Source: Methanoregula boonei 6A8 (lineage in GTDB: Archaea > Halobacteriota > Methanomicrobia > Methanomicrobiales > Methanospirillaceae). Taken from it: 64,000 bases of DNA. Below, piece by piece: positions 32,844-42,609 of the stretch. Where the stretch lies: contig NC_009712.1 of assembly GCF_000017625.1 (NCBI RefSeq), positions 1,240,001 through 1,304,000 of the forward strand, given 5' to 3'. A model generated the notes under the pieces. The model saw nothing but the letters and a program-made list of their open reading frames with translations, ran no database searches and was not told where the DNA came from. The position numbers were made by a program, and so were the translations under genes. Within the stretch, counting starts at the first letter, position 1; the number at the start of each line of letters is the position of its first letter.

Positions 32844-34523
32844 ATGGAAAGGGAAAGCGAACAGGAACGGATCCGGGAGTTATTAAAGGGCAATCCCAAG
32901 GGCCTGACTATTGAGGAAGTCTCAAAGAAGCTTGGGCTTAACAGGTCCACCGCAGCAAAATACCTGACCTCCCTGGTAGTCTCCGGCCAGGCGGATATGC
33001 GGACGCTGGGGCCGGCAAAGCTCTTCTACCTCACCCAGCGTCTCCCGATGACCAACCTGCTCTCGCTCGCATCCGATCTTATCCTCATTCTTGACCAGGA
33101 TCTTTTTATCCAGGAGGCAAACAATCCGTTCCTCTCCTTTTTCCACCAGACCAAGGCGGCACTCAAAGGAGTACGGATAGAGCACTCCCCGCTTGCATCG
33201 TATTTTGGCGGTGAGCACCTTGCAGCCCTCACAAAAGCTTTGGAAGGAGAGGAGACTGCATTTGAGACCCGGTTTGAGAACGAGGGAAGTATCCGGTATT
33301 TCCGGACAAAATGTATTCCCCTTGTCTTTGAGGAAGGTGGGAGGGCGGCAGGTATCATCTTTGAGGATATCACAGAGATGAAGCAATACCAGCACGATCT
33401 GGAAGAACAGGTACGGCTTCGGACTGCGGAACTGGAGCAGACCAATACTGCTTTAAAAAAAGAGATCGCGGAGCACACCCGGGCAGAAGAGTCCCTGGCC
33501 AGGAACGAGCGTCGGCTTCGCCGTGCTGAGGGCGTGGCGCATTTTGGCAACTGGGAATATTACCATGAGGAAAAGAGGGTCTTTGTGTCGGAGGGCATGC
33601 GAACCCTGTACGGCATTTCCGGCAATGAACCAACCCTCGACGAACTCGGGCAGATCACGCTTCCTGAATATCGGCCCGTTCTTGGAGCTGCCGTCAGGGA
33701 CCTGATCCGGGAGAATAAACCCTTCAATGTTGAATACCGGATCCAGAGGCCGGTGGATGGCACGGTAGTAGACGTCCAGTCCATTGCAGAATATGATCCG
33801 GCACGAAAGGCTGTTTTTGGTGTGGTTCATGATATTTCCGAGACCAAACGGGCAGAAGACGCGATCCGTAAGGCCACCAAACAGATACTGCTCTTAAACA
33901 GCGTGACCCGGCACGATATCCTCAACCAGCTCAACACCCTGCTCGCTTATCTTGATCTCACCAAAAAGTCCGCAGAAAGCAACCGGGCCATACTTGATCT
34001 TGTTCAAAGGGAGCAGAGCGTTGCAGAGACTATCCGGCGCCAGATCACATTTACCCGGGACTACCAGAGCATCGGGATCCAGCCGCCGCAATGGTACAAT
34101 GTAAAGGCAACGGTAGCGCATATCCTTGAGACCACCGATCTCGGAGGGATATCGGTTTTTATAGACACCGCAAACCTTGAAGAGTATGCCGATTCCCTGA
34201 TCGAGAAAGTCTACGCCAACCTTATTGATAATACCGTACGCCATGGCGGGAATGTTTCAGAGATACGTCTCAGTTATACCTACCGGGACGAGGATCTTGT
34301 TATCCTGTACGAAGATAACGGGACCGGGGTCTCCCCTGATGATAAGGAACAGATCTTTGAGAGGGGTTTTGGCCACAATACCGGCTACGGCCTGTTCCTG
34401 GTTAAAGAGATCCTGTCCATTACCGGTCTTTCCATAAAAGAGACCGGTCATTATGGGAAAGGGGCTCGCTTTGAGATCCTTGTTCCCAAAGGGGCCTATC
34501 GTTTCCCGGAACCTTCATTATAG
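32844..34523 (+). CDS. HTH-PAS-PAS-histidine kinase
   Basis: 559 residues, soluble. Residues 1-66 form a winged helix-turn-helix (GLTIEEVSKKLGLNRSTAAK), then a PAS domain at about 70-185, a coiled coil, a second PAS at 226-340, the His motif VTRHDILNQLNTLLAYLDL and an ATPase domain with NLIDNTVRHGG, YEDNGTGVSPDD and GYGLFLVKE. GGAGG sits eight bases upstream. A DNA-binding domain on a histidine kinase is unusual; it may bind near its own divergent promoter or help the kinase act on transcription directly. It faces the receptor operon, so it may be part of the same circuit. Confidence 0.88.
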   Translation: MERESEQERIRELLKGNPKGLTIEEVSKKLGLNRSTAAKYLTSLVVSGQADMRTLGPAKLFYLTQRLPMTNLLSLASDLILILDQDLFIQEANNPFLSFFHQTKAALKGVRIEHSPLASYFGGEHLAALTKALEGEETAFETRFENEGSIRYFRTKCIPLVFEEGGRAAGIIFEDITEMKQYQHDLEEQVRLRTAELEQTNTALKKEIAEHTRAEESLARNERRLRRAEGVAHFGNWEYYHEEKRVFVSEGMRTLYGISGNEPTLDELGQITLPEYRPVLGAAVRDLIRENKPFNVEYRIQRPVDGTVVDVQSIAEYDPARKAVFGVVHDISETKRAEDAIRKATKQILLLNSVTRHDILNQLNTLLAYLDLTKKSAESNRAILDLVQREQSVAETIRRQITFTRDYQSIGIQPPQWYNVKATVAHILETTDLGGISVFIDTANLEEYADSLIEKVYANLIDNTVRHGGNVSEIRLSYTYRDEDLVILYEDNGTGVSPDDKEQIFERGFGHNTGYGLFLVKEILSITGLSIKETGHYGKGARFEILVPKGAYRFPEPSL

Positions 34524-34563
34524 GATCCGCCGATCTGATTCCCACCTTTTTGGGGAAAGCCAG

Positions 34564-35154
34564 TTACTCTTCTTTTGCATTCCGAAGTGAGCGGGCAAGG
34601 ACCGCGTTACAGTCAGTAAGAAGCGGCGGGCCGTGCCCAAAATAGATTGCAGCAACATTCCTGCTGCAGATCATTTCAAACGCCTGGATAAATTCCGGTG
34701 CATATGTGGCATCGGAATTCCGTATAATAAGCGGCGTATCCCCGGCAAAAAGGACAGCGTCATCCGCACAATACAGGCAGATGGAATCATGGCTGTGCCC
34801 GGGTGTGGGAATTACTTCGCATTCCCGGTCGCCAAGGAAGAGATGTTCGCCCCCTTTGAGCACGACATCAACCCCGGAAAGAGAAGATGCGGCTGCGTAC
34901 ACCACCGGTGAGAAAAGTTCCCGGATCTGCGGCAGCAGTGAGACATGATCGTAGTGGCTGTGGGTCAGGATCACCTGTTCCACCCGTTTCTTGCCTACAC
35001 CGGTAGATGCAGACATAAGATCTTCAAGGATTGCCGGGTCACGTCCGACATCAACCAGCGTGTTTTTGTCAGCAATCGCATTCCGGGTGCCGGTCACAAG
35101 GTAAACGTTTGACGTATAGATCTGGTCCCGGGTGGAAAGGTTGCGTATTTTCAT
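34564..35154 (-). CDS. Metallo-beta-lactamase-fold hydrolase
   Basis: 196 residues. The zinc motif THSHYDH (HxHxDH) is at about residue 64, a further His in PTPGHSHDS, the Asp in FAGDTPL and a last His in YFGHGPP, so all metal ligands are present. Typical of glyoxalase-II-like and related MBL-fold hydrolases; substrate unknown. The ATG overlaps the cheR stop as ATGA, so it is made together with the methyltransferase. Context may link it to signal turnover, but that is inference. Confidence 0.85.
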   Translation of the reverse strand: MKIRNLSTRDQIYTSNVYLVTGTRNAIADKNTLVDVGRDPAILEDLMSASTGVGKKRVEQVILTHSHYDHVSLLPQIRELFSPVVYAAASSLSGVDVVLKGGEHLFLGDRECEVIPTPGHSHDSICLYCADDAVLFAGDTPLIIRNSDATYAPEFIQAFEMICSRNVAAIYFGHGPPLLTDCNAVLARSLRNAKEE

Positions 35155-35768
35155 GTCGGTCCGGGGATTTTTCTGAAAACCTGGGCATTTGCCACAACCT
35201 GTTCGAAATGATCGCCAAGCTCCGGCGGCATCTTCTGGGTCTGCTCGGTAATAAGGAAACAGCCGTCGTCAAGTGCATCATAGAACATTTTAAGGACCCG
35301 AATCCGCTGTTCTTCGGTGAAATGCAACAACACATTTTTGCAGACAATCAGGCCCATGTTGGGACGGACTGCCTCGTAGGTCAGGAGATCTTTTCGTTCA
35401 AAGGTCAGGCGCTTGCGGATCTCGTCAGAGATCCTGTAGTACCCTTCACGGCTCTCATCCGGGGCAAAGTATTTTGCAAAGATATCCTTTGGGATCCGTT
35501 CGAGTTCTACCTGGGGATAGGATCCGTCTTCGATAATTTTTGCAAACAGGTTGCTTGAATCGATATCTGTGCAGTAAAGCCGGACGTTTCGGAATATCAT
35601 CTGGCCCATATTCTCCCTGAGAAGGATAGCAATGGTGTAGGGTTCCTGGCCCATGGCACACCCGGCACTCCAGATGTTGATGTATCTCCGGCTCCCGATC
35701 ACCGGGAGAACGTATTCACGAATCATATCTAGGGTCTGGTAATCCCGAAAAAAATACGTAAATGCCAT
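35151..35768 (-). CDS. CheR-type methyltransferase lacking the N-terminal domain
   Basis: 205 residues from the ATG at 35768 (AAAGGA upstream). It carries the CheR SAM-binding domain: WSAGCAMGQEPYTIAILL, then YCTDIDSSNLFAKII, GYYRISDEIRKRLTF and NVLLHFTEEQRIRVLKMF. The usual four-helix N-terminal CheR domain, which helps bind receptors, is absent; the protein starts at TYFFRD. It may methylate glutamates of the poly-HAMP receptor 3 kb away, but no CheB methylesterase is seen. Coupled by ATGA to an MBL-fold gene. Confidence 0.85.
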   Translation of the reverse strand: MAFTYFFRDYQTLDMIREYVLPVIGSRRYINIWSAGCAMGQEPYTIAILLRENMGQMIFRNVRLYCTDIDSSNLFAKIIEDGSYPQVELERIPKDIFAKYFAPDESREGYYRISDEIRKRLTFERKDLLTYEAVRPNMGLIVCKNVLLHFTEEQRIRVLKMFYDALDDGCFLITEQTQKMPPELGDHFEQVVANAQVFRKIPGPT

Positions 35769-35853
35769 GGAGTCCTTTCCGCTATGTCTGATCTGACCGT
35801 GAGTACCATATATGGGTTTTGCGGATCCCTGCAAAATCATGGCCCCGGCCTAG

Positions 35854-37893
35854 TCAGAACAGTGTCGCGTTTCCTGTCCCGGGTTTTTTAACGCCCGGTA
35901 CGTTACCGGACCTGACAGGCATCTTCTTCCCGGGCGCTGCGGACGGGTATGCAGCAAGGATCTCCTCCCCTGCCCGTTCAAGCAGCGTCCGGTAGAATGC
36001 GGTATCAAACGAGATCGCTGACCCGGCCGGCACCACCCGGTAATGCCGGGCATCCTCAACCACGTACCGGATCTGCATACCGGGCGAAAGCTCGATCCCC
36101 TGGTCACGGTACGCCTGAACGGCAGCTCCTTCCAGGCAGCGGTGGCGGTACACAAGCCGGCTGATCCGGCGGCCGATTGCCATCTGTTGAGGGTCTGCGG
36201 CAGGGAGGGCCAAAATCGCCTCCCGAAAGATCTGCTCTGCTTCCTCTTTTGTCTCTTCCAGCTCCGCAATGGTTGCCGCCCGCTTCATGACACCAAGCAT
36301 CCGGCACTGCACCTCCTTTATGAATGGTGGCGTATCATGCCGGCGTGCTGCAATTCCCCGCACCCGGATGTGCCCATCTGACAGTTTCCCGTAGTACCGG
36401 TTGTACGCGCCAAAGCCGTCTGCCAGCGGCAAAAAGACAATCCAGTCGAAATGTTCGGCATCAATGGGATAACGGGTTTCCCGTTCGATCCGCTCCCGGA
36501 GCGTCTCGATTGGCAGGTTCCCCTGCACCCAGAGGCAATCCACAATCCCGTGGAGGACGGTAAATCCCATCTCTTCTGCAATCTCCTTGGTGCGGAGCAG
36601 GATCTCCCGGGATGCTGCCGTGATCGCCTCATGTACTTCGATCCTCCCGAACTTCGCGTTCCTGTACCCCGTGTACCCGAAACAGGTCACAAGCATCCAC
36701 TTGAGGATCGCATCCGGGCCCCGCAGCCGGGGATCGGTCTTTTTTTGCCTTTTTGTGGTACGGCGCAACCCGATCACGGGATCAAGCACGGCGGGCAAAA
36801 ACCCGGGCCGATCGTTATGACCAAGGGTTTCAGGAGAGAGATTCTCATTTACAATAATCGTTGGGTACAGGGACGTAAAATCGATCTCATCCACTGACTC
36901 ATATGTCCCCGGTACCGGCTGGAACATCAGACCGCCCCGGTCTGCGGCCTGGAGTTCGGCGATCTTTCGTACCTGCTCGGGCTCGTTCTTGCGAAACGGC
37001 ACCGCAATCCCCTGACGGAGGGCTTCCCGGATCTCGTAGCTGCTAATCAGTGTCCCGGGCGTAAGCCGGGACGCCGGACCGGGCGGGATGCCGGCAAGCC
37101 GGGATGCTATGAGCATCCCGGAAAGTCCGCCGGCATGATATGCAAACGACTGCTCCGTGTCAATGAGGATGCGCCCCTCCGGGACAAGTGCCGCCCCCTT
37201 GTGTTCCATGCGCCCGTAGCTCCAGTACGACCGTGCACTCTGGTTGCGGTACTTCCCGTTCCGGGAAAAGGGAACAGTGATTCCGTACTGCCGGGCAAGG
37301 GTAAGGAGACCGGGTACGGCCAGATCGGCATCCGGCATGAGAATAATATCGGGATCATGTGATGCAATCTGCCCGGCAAGGTCTGCGAGCACATCCCCGG
37401 CCTTTCCGTCCAGCCTGCAGGTTTCCCCGCTGCATTCCAGATCGAACTCCAGTGACGGGGCGGAAACGACCGGGTTGCCCCGGGTACGGAGTTCCAGGAT
37501 TGTGAGATCGTGCGCAACATCAGGGGAGAACCGGTCCCCGTCATTCCCGGTGCACGGGACGATCCCGCGCTCTGCCATGAAACGCTGATCGCGGCGTACG
37601 TCCACATTGAAAAGATCGGTGTCGTACTGCGCCTGCCGCTCGATCGCTTCGGCCACATCCCGCCCCGCATGGATGGCATACCCCGGGACATCACCGAATA
37701 TCGTGAGGATGGCGCACTTCTCTGCCCCGTACTGTGTTTCCAGCGCTGCGATCAGCTCGTGGCAGGCTGTCGGATCACGGAAAGAGACGTAAAAGGGCGG
37801 GTCATAGGGTGTGTGGATCTTTTGTACAGTGCCCCCCTCCTTTACCCAGAGGTCTACGCCACCGTCCCGGTACGCAGAATCAAGGATCCACAT
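35854..37893 (-). CDS. PolB2-like family B DNA polymerase with degenerate motif C
   Basis: 679 residues, shorter than replicative PolB. Motif [10 protein letters not shown] is intact; motif B appears as [15 protein letters not shown]. Motif C, normally YGDTDS, reads HGIVDCLW, so one of two metal-binding Asp residues is missing. Exonuclease motifs are weak (EFDLEC for Exo I; the Exo II N-x3-FD is replaced). The C-terminus ends in GNATLF, similar to archaeal PCNA-binding ends. Archaeal PolB2 proteins are known for altered active sites, and some still act in translesion synthesis. The ATG overlaps an upstream reading frame by 14 bases. Catalytic activity is doubtful. Confidence 0.82.
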   Translation of the reverse strand: MWILDSAYRDGGVDLWVKEGGTVQKIHTPYDPPFYVSFRDPTACHELIAALETQYGAEKCAILTIFGDVPGYAIHAGRDVAEAIERQAQYDTDLFNVDVRRDQRFMAERGIVPCTGNDGDRFSPDVAHDLTILELRTRGNPVVSAPSLEFDLECSGETCRLDGKAGDVLADLAGQIASHDPDIILMPDADLAVPGLLTLARQYGITVPFSRNGKYRNQSARSYWSYGRMEHKGAALVPEGRILIDTEQSFAYHAGGLSGMLIASRLAGIPPGPASRLTPGTLISSYEIREALRQGIAVPFRKNEPEQVRKIAELQAADRGGLMFQPVPGTYESVDEIDFTSLYPTIIVNENLSPETLGHNDRPGFLPAVLDPVIGLRRTTKRQKKTDPRLRGPDAILKWMLVTCFGYTGYRNAKFGRIEVHEAITAASREILLRTKEIAEEMGFTVLHGIVDCLWVQGNLPIETLRERIERETRYPIDAEHFDWIVFLPLADGFGAYNRYYGKLSDGHIRVRGIAARRHDTPPFIKEVQCRMLGVMKRAATIAELEETKEEAEQIFREAILALPAADPQQMAIGRRISRLVYRHRCLEGAAVQAYRDQGIELSPGMQIRYVVEDARHYRVVPAGSAISFDTAFYRTLLERAGEEILAAYPSAAPGKKMPVRSGNVPGVKKPGTGNATLF

Positions 37894-38134
37894 GGCCCTC
37901 TTTTTCTCCCCTCAACACATCCTGGCGCCGGAGGATTTCTATAAGAGCCAAAAAGACCACGGCTTCAAGGGTATCATCGCAGCCGGGAAAATCTGCTCGG
38001 GAATGCAGCCGTACAAGTTCTGCAAGCTGTTCTCCATAATGCCGTTCTCTTTTTTTGAGCGCCCGGGCAGACCGGGCCCACCGTCCTGCGATATCGCCTG
38101 CCTCCGGTCGGGCATCTGCCTCACCCCTTTTCGT
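37880..38134 (-). pseudogene. Reading frame without a start codon, upstream of the polymerase
   Basis: 84 codons with natural-looking helical protein (ERHYGEQLAELVRLHSRADF, then LEAVVFLALIEILRRQDVL). It is in frame with the upstream gene but separated from it by the TAA at 38135-38137, and has no ATG, GTG or TTG near its 5' end. Its stop lies 14 bases inside the polymerase gene. Either the TAA is a mutation or sequencing error joining two genes, or an indel removed the real start. An ATG in another frame has a ribosome site but codes poor protein. Confidence 0.45.
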
Positions 38135-38653
38135 TTACAACACCTCCAGGGTCCGCTGGCCGGTGCCGGAAGACCGTGGTATGCGCGGGCGGACGCCCGG
38201 GGATTGTGGAGACGGATCTTCAGCAGCACAGATCTCAATAAACCGGCCGGCCCTCCGGGCAAGGGCAAGGAATGTGCGATCCGGTACCGGCGTGTAGAGG
38301 ATTACCAGCGACTCCCGCCCGGCATCGGCAAGTGCATCTGCCGCGGGTCCGAGCATCCCGTGAGTCCCGGTAAACAGTTCAGGGTCGTGCTCGACAAAGA
38401 TCACTGTGTGGCCGGCCTCGCGGACAAGCGCGAGGAACTGGTGGGCGGTGAACGCCCGGCAGATCTCAAGGTTCTTTGAGGAGCGGTGGAGACCGGACAG
38501 GAGCCGGGAGTAATTGCCCCCGATATACAGGAAAAGGAACCGTTGGATCTCCGCGGTGTTGTTGAGGGCCGCTGCCATCTGCCGCTCGGGCATTACAACA
38601 GCGGCAAAACTCCCGGGCTGGAGAAAAATGCCCCGGCGGATCTCGATCTGCAT
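38135..38653 (-). CDS. Conserved hypothetical protein upstream of the polymerase
   Basis: 172 residues from the ATG at 38653. It begins MQIEIRRGIFLQPGSFAAVV, has a helical middle (FLFLYIGGNYSRLLSGLHRS), a FVEHDPELFTG segment and a second alpha/beta part with SLVILYTPVPDRTFLAL, ending QRTLEVL. The Val-rich strand plus EHD motif gives it the look of an enzyme or P-loop-like fold without a P-loop, but I cannot name the family. It lies upstream of the polymerase on the same strand, with the open frame at 37880-38134 between, so a replication or repair role is possible. GTG at 38698 is an alternative start. Confidence 0.65.
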   Translation of the reverse strand: MQIEIRRGIFLQPGSFAAVVMPERQMAAALNNTAEIQRFLFLYIGGNYSRLLSGLHRSSKNLEICRAFTAHQFLALVREAGHTVIFVEHDPELFTGTHGMLGPAADALADAGRESLVILYTPVPDRTFLALARRAGRFIEICAAEDPSPQSPGVRPRIPRSSGTGQRTLEVL

Positions 38654-38735
38654 AGCACCGGATCCCTGCTGCAGGGCGCATGATAAAGAGCCGGCCACGC
38701 GGAGGGTGAAAGTGAAAACTTAGATCAGGCTGCAC

Positions 38736-39359
38736 TTATATCCCGGGATCATCGCCCCAGGGCTTCAGGCTGTCCCGGTCCCGCATCAGCATAGCCCGGC
38801 TCCGTGCCCGGGCCCCGGAGAGCATCCGGTGCCGGGCAAAATCATATTCGCAGAGGATCCGGGTGTTCTTAAGCAGGGTTACCCGGACCGGATGGGGACT
38901 GTGGACAACCGGTTCCTGGTGCCGGATATACCATCTTAATCTCATGAATGTCAGCCAGTCCAGCTTCATGGCAAGTGTAGAGTGGAACTGAAATTCTTCT
39001 GCGGGCACGCGATCGTAGTCACGGAGCGTGCAGTAGGGGAGAAGCGCCTCTGCCAATGTGGCCCGGAACTGCCGGAGGCAGTCATCCGGGATGATGGTGA
39101 CAAAGACGACCCGGGATGTATCAAAAAACCCGTATCCCCCAACGCCGTACTGCGGAATCCCGGCCAGGTTTTCGCAGACCCGGGTAAAATCCCGGATAAG
39201 CCGTTCCTCATCCCTGGTAGAAAACGGCCCGGCAAGCGTGATATGCGGGACAACCTGCCGGTCCCGGATGGGGAACTTTTCTTCGAGACGGGCAGAAAGC
39301 GCATGGATCTGGTGCATGACCGGGCCCATCTGGCGGATATCGATCAGGTAACGGGTCAA
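38736..39359 (-). CDS. 2H phosphoesterase (2'-5' RNA ligase family)
   Basis: 207 residues. Two His-x-Thr/Ser-x motifs, HITLAGP near residue 40 and HSTLAMK near residue 149, are the paired catalytic sites of 2H phosphoesterases, which act on 2',3'-cyclic phosphates or 2'-5' links in RNA. Starts at TTG (39359) with GAGGTG six bases upstream; the next ATG is 10 codons on and would remove a conserved strand. The C-terminal 50 residues are Arg-rich, suiting RNA binding. Bordered by the polymerase group and a divergent kinase gene. Confidence 0.82.
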   Translation of the reverse strand: MTRYLIDIRQMGPVMHQIHALSARLEEKFPIRDRQVVPHITLAGPFSTRDEERLIRDFTRVCENLAGIPQYGVGGYGFFDTSRVVFVTIIPDDCLRQFRATLAEALLPYCTLRDYDRVPAEEFQFHSTLAMKLDWLTFMRLRWYIRHQEPVVHSPHPVRVTLLKNTRILCEYDFARHRMLSGARARSRAMLMRDRDSLKPWGDDPGI

Positions 39360-39438
39360 GTGTACACCTCACTACATTTGATAGGCCATAAAATGAAATA
39401 GCATTTATCCGATCTCCCTTGAGGGAAGCGACAGTCCC

Positions 39439-39939
39439 ATGAAAAACATTATCCTTATCGGTTTGCCAGGCGCAGGAAAAAGCACCACGGGCGTGATCCT
39501 GGCAAAGACGCTCGGTATGGGCTTTATCGATACTGACATTCTGGTACAGGATCGTGCCGGCAGGATCCTCCAGGAAATCCTTGACTATGAAGGCCCCGTC
39601 GCATTCCTGACAACTGAGGAAAAAGCAATCATCTCCTTAAACTGCACCGGTACGGTCATTGCCACGGGAGGCAGTGTGGTCATGAGCCCAAAGGCAATAG
39701 CACACCTGAAAAAGACGGGCGTGATCGTGTACCTGGAGCTCTCTTTTGCCGCAATGAAACGGCGCCTTGCAAACATCACAAACCGGGGTATTGTCCTCCT
39801 TCCTGGGCAAACCCTCCGCCATATGTTTGATCAGCGGGTGCCACTGTACGAGAACTATGCCGATCTTACCGTCCGCTGTTCAAAGAAGGATGCCGAATCT
39901 GTTGTACAGGAGATTGTGACAGGTTTCCAGACAGGATAA
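39439..39939 (+). CDS. Shikimate-kinase-like P-loop kinase
   Basis: 166 residues. P-loop GLPGAGKST, Asp pair in GFIDTDILVQD, the GGS motif in VIATGGSVV and the DLTVRCSKK tail. These match AroK-type shikimate kinases in length and order. Most archaea use a GHMP-type shikimate kinase instead, so this may be a paralogue with another substrate. The usual Arg of the LID region appears within MKRRLANITNRG. GAGGGAAG precedes the ATG. It stands alone between divergent genes; no aro genes nearby. Confidence 0.75.
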   Translation: MKNIILIGLPGAGKSTTGVILAKTLGMGFIDTDILVQDRAGRILQEILDYEGPVAFLTTEEKAIISLNCTGTVIATGGSVVMSPKAIAHLKKTGVIVYLELSFAAMKRRLANITNRGIVLLPGQTLRHMFDQRVPLYENYADLTVRCSKKDAESVVQEIVTGFQTG

Positions 39940-40002
39940 CGACGCAGCCGGCCTGAGCCTGATCCGCGTGAGAGGGGAATATCTCGTGCCCGGATTTACC
40001 GG

Positions 40003-42465
40003 TCACCACCATCTTTTAAGCATCAGGTACTTGATCGTATCGTTGATTCCAAACGAGAAGAACGCGGCCATGGCGATCACGGTAAGTGTCGCAGCCGGCG
40101 GGATGGGTACCAGCCCGGGAACACCCATGGTGAGAAGCACCGCAACAATCCCCATGTCTGCAAGGGACACAAGAAGGAGCGGAATGCTGGGCGCCGAATC
40201 CCAGAAATGTCCCCGTTCCCTGACCACAAAGACAGTCATGATCCCAAAGTAGAAGAGGATCGCAAAGGCAAACGACTGGAGCCCGGAAGTAGTGGCGGCA
40301 AGCCCGAACGGCCCGCGGCCCACATTCAGGATGAGCAGGGACTCGATCACCACAAGGACGCCCATCACAAGCGAGGACCGCACAAGACCGGTGATCTCCC
40401 AGCTGTCCGGGTGTTTCGATCCCCGCACATTATCGGTGGAGAGCGAGAGCGTGACAAAGTCGATCACAAAGAGGAGCAGCACAACGCCGAAGACCGAGAT
40501 GACAAACTGCCCGGTAAGGAGGAAAGCCACGACCACGAAGACAACAACCTGGAAGGTCTTGACCACCTTGTTGAAGATCCAGGTGAGGATCCGCTGGTGC
40601 ATCATGCGCCCGACCAGCACGAGATCCACGATGTTTTCAAGGCCCTCCCCGGTCAGGACCACGCTTGCCGCACCCTTTGCCACGTCAGTAGCGCTTGCCA
40701 CGGCAATGCCCACTTCGGCCTGTCGGAGCGAGGGAGCGTCGTTGATGCCATCGCCGGTCATGCCGACAATATGGCCCTGTGCCTGGAGGCTTCTGACAAT
40801 CGCGTACTTGTCCTCCGGGTAGACCCGGGCAAACCCGGCGCTCTCTTCGATCAGGGCGGATGCCCGGGCCGGGTCGGCCTCCTTTACCTTCTCAAATTCT
40901 TCTGCCCCCGTGATGGTGCCGGCAAGCCCGACCTGCCGTGCAGTCTCCTGAGCGATCGGCAGGGCGTCACCGGTCAGCATCTTTACGGAAATACCCAGTT
41001 TCTGGAGCTCGCCAACAAGGTGCCGGGCATCCGGGCGGGGGAGGTCCTGCATGGCGACAATCCCGACGATACTGAGGGGATCATCACCGGCACCTGCGGC
41101 CACGGCAAGTGTCCGGTACCCTTTTTCTGCCCATCCCCCGGACTGCTCCCGAAGCCGGGCAGGATCGGTGCCGGTGAGCTCCGCAATGGCAACTATGGCC
41201 CCCTTGGCCACCCGGAGGGTGGTGCCGTCCTTTTCCACAACCGCTTCGGTCCGCCGGGTTGCCGGGTCGAACGGGATAAACGACCGCCGGGTATAGCGGT
41301 CCTGTGGTGCACCCCGTTCCTCCGCTGTAAGAAGGAAAGCACGATCAATGGGATCGTGGTTAGCCGCTTCCGAGGCAAGCGCCCCGTACAGGATAACGTC
41401 GGCCTCGCTCCAGCCATCCCCGGGAAGAATGCCGGTAACGGTGAGGCGGTTGGTGGTAATAGTACCGGTCTTATCCGTGCAGAGGGTGTCCATGGTGGCC
41501 GCATCTTCCGCAGCATTGAGCCGGGTGACCAGAACACCGCGCCGGGAGAGTTCCACCGAACCAAGCGCGAGCGTGATCGTAAACATCGCCGGCAGGGCAA
41601 CCGGGATGGCAGAGGCAAGGAGCACGAGCGCAAGCGAGAGGATATCTACCAGGTGCATTCCCGAAACCAGCGCTACGACAAACGCAGCTGATAGGGAAAG
41701 GCCCACGATCACAAAGAGCCATTTCACCACGCGGGCGGTTACTTCCTCGGCCTGGAGCCGCGGGCGGGCAAACTGCACCAGCTCGGTTGTCTTCCCGTAA
41801 TAGGTCCGGGCCCCGGTAAGGAGGACAAGGCCGGTAGCCTCGCCCGAACGGATCACCGAGCCGGAGAAGAGCAGGGAGGATGGCGCCTTTTCCATCGGCA
41901 GAGATTCTCCGGTAAGGGAGGACTGGTCCACGGCTAGCTTCCCGTCAAGCACCTGAAGATCGGCCGGCACAAAGTCCCCGGCCCGGATCCGCACGATATC
42001 TCCGGGAACAAGGTCCCGGGCAGGAACAACCAGCCAGCTCCCGTCCCGCAGTACCCGGGCATTGACCCGGAGCCGCTGCCTGAGTGCATCCACGGCCTTT
42101 GAGGCCTTCTGCTCCAGAAAAAAACCGAGCACGGCATTGAGGACAAGGAGGGCAACGATAATGTACACATTGGCATAATTGCCAAGCACAAGGGAGAGGA
42201 CGATGACGGCTTCGAGCATCCATGCGGTGGGGCCGGAGAACTTTCTGGCGAAATTGAGGAAAGGAGAGGGCTTTTTTTCCGGGATCTCGTTGTAACCGTA
42301 CTGTGCGATCCGGCGCCTGTGTTCCACAGCAGACAGGCCGTTTGTGGGATCCGCACCGGGGTTGGCAACCAGATCACCGGTTTCCATGGCTACGGAAGCG
42401 ACGAGGTTTTCCACGGCATCCTGAGTTTCTGGCATTGTATCCCCGGTACTACGTATCAGGCTCAT
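40003..42465 (-). CDS. P3A-type proton-translocating ATPase
   Basis: 820 residues. Order of domains: N-terminal cytosolic part (GLSAVEHRRRIAQYGYNEIPEKK), actuator with LTGESLPMEK, membrane helix with PVALP, phosphorylation motif CTDKTGTIT, nucleotide domain, and hinge MTGDGINDAPSL. A run of C-terminal membrane helices includes FVIDFVTLSLSTDNV with the Asp typical of proton ATPases. These traits are of plasma-membrane P-type H+-ATPases, also common in methanogens. The TATA-like ATCTATATCC near 42487 lies about 22 bases from ATG 42465; ATG 42435 has a weak GGGGAT site and could be the start. Convergent with the shikimate-kinase gene. Confidence 0.9.
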   Translation of the reverse strand: MSLIRSTGDTMPETQDAVENLVASVAMETGDLVANPGADPTNGLSAVEHRRRIAQYGYNEIPEKKPSPFLNFARKFSGPTAWMLEAVIVLSLVLGNYANVYIIVALLVLNAVLGFFLEQKASKAVDALRQRLRVNARVLRDGSWLVVPARDLVPGDIVRIRAGDFVPADLQVLDGKLAVDQSSLTGESLPMEKAPSSLLFSGSVIRSGEATGLVLLTGARTYYGKTTELVQFARPRLQAEEVTARVVKWLFVIVGLSLSAAFVVALVSGMHLVDILSLALVLLASAIPVALPAMFTITLALGSVELSRRGVLVTRLNAAEDAATMDTLCTDKTGTITTNRLTVTGILPGDGWSEADVILYGALASEAANHDPIDRAFLLTAEERGAPQDRYTRRSFIPFDPATRRTEAVVEKDGTTLRVAKGAIVAIAELTGTDPARLREQSGGWAEKGYRTLAVAAGAGDDPLSIVGIVAMQDLPRPDARHLVGELQKLGISVKMLTGDALPIAQETARQVGLAGTITGAEEFEKVKEADPARASALIEESAGFARVYPEDKYAIVRSLQAQGHIVGMTGDGINDAPSLRQAEVGIAVASATDVAKGAASVVLTGEGLENIVDLVLVGRMMHQRILTWIFNKVVKTFQVVVFVVVAFLLTGQFVISVFGVVLLLFVIDFVTLSLSTDNVRGSKHPDSWEITGLVRSSLVMGVLVVIESLLILNVGRGPFGLAATTSGLQSFAFAILFYFGIMTVFVVRERGHFWDSAPSIPLLLVSLADMGIVAVLLTMGVPGLVPIPPAATLTVIAMAAFFSFGINDTIKYLMLKRWW

Positions 42466-42609
42466 GTGCGATCCTGACGGGGATATAGATTTGTACGGGG
42501 TACCAGGAAACGCGGGCCTTTAAAAAACGCCTCTTACTGGTGAGGGAAAGTAAACCGGTGCGGGGAGAGGACAGGTTCATCCACCGGTGCAGCCGGATTC
42601 AGGCGTTTT

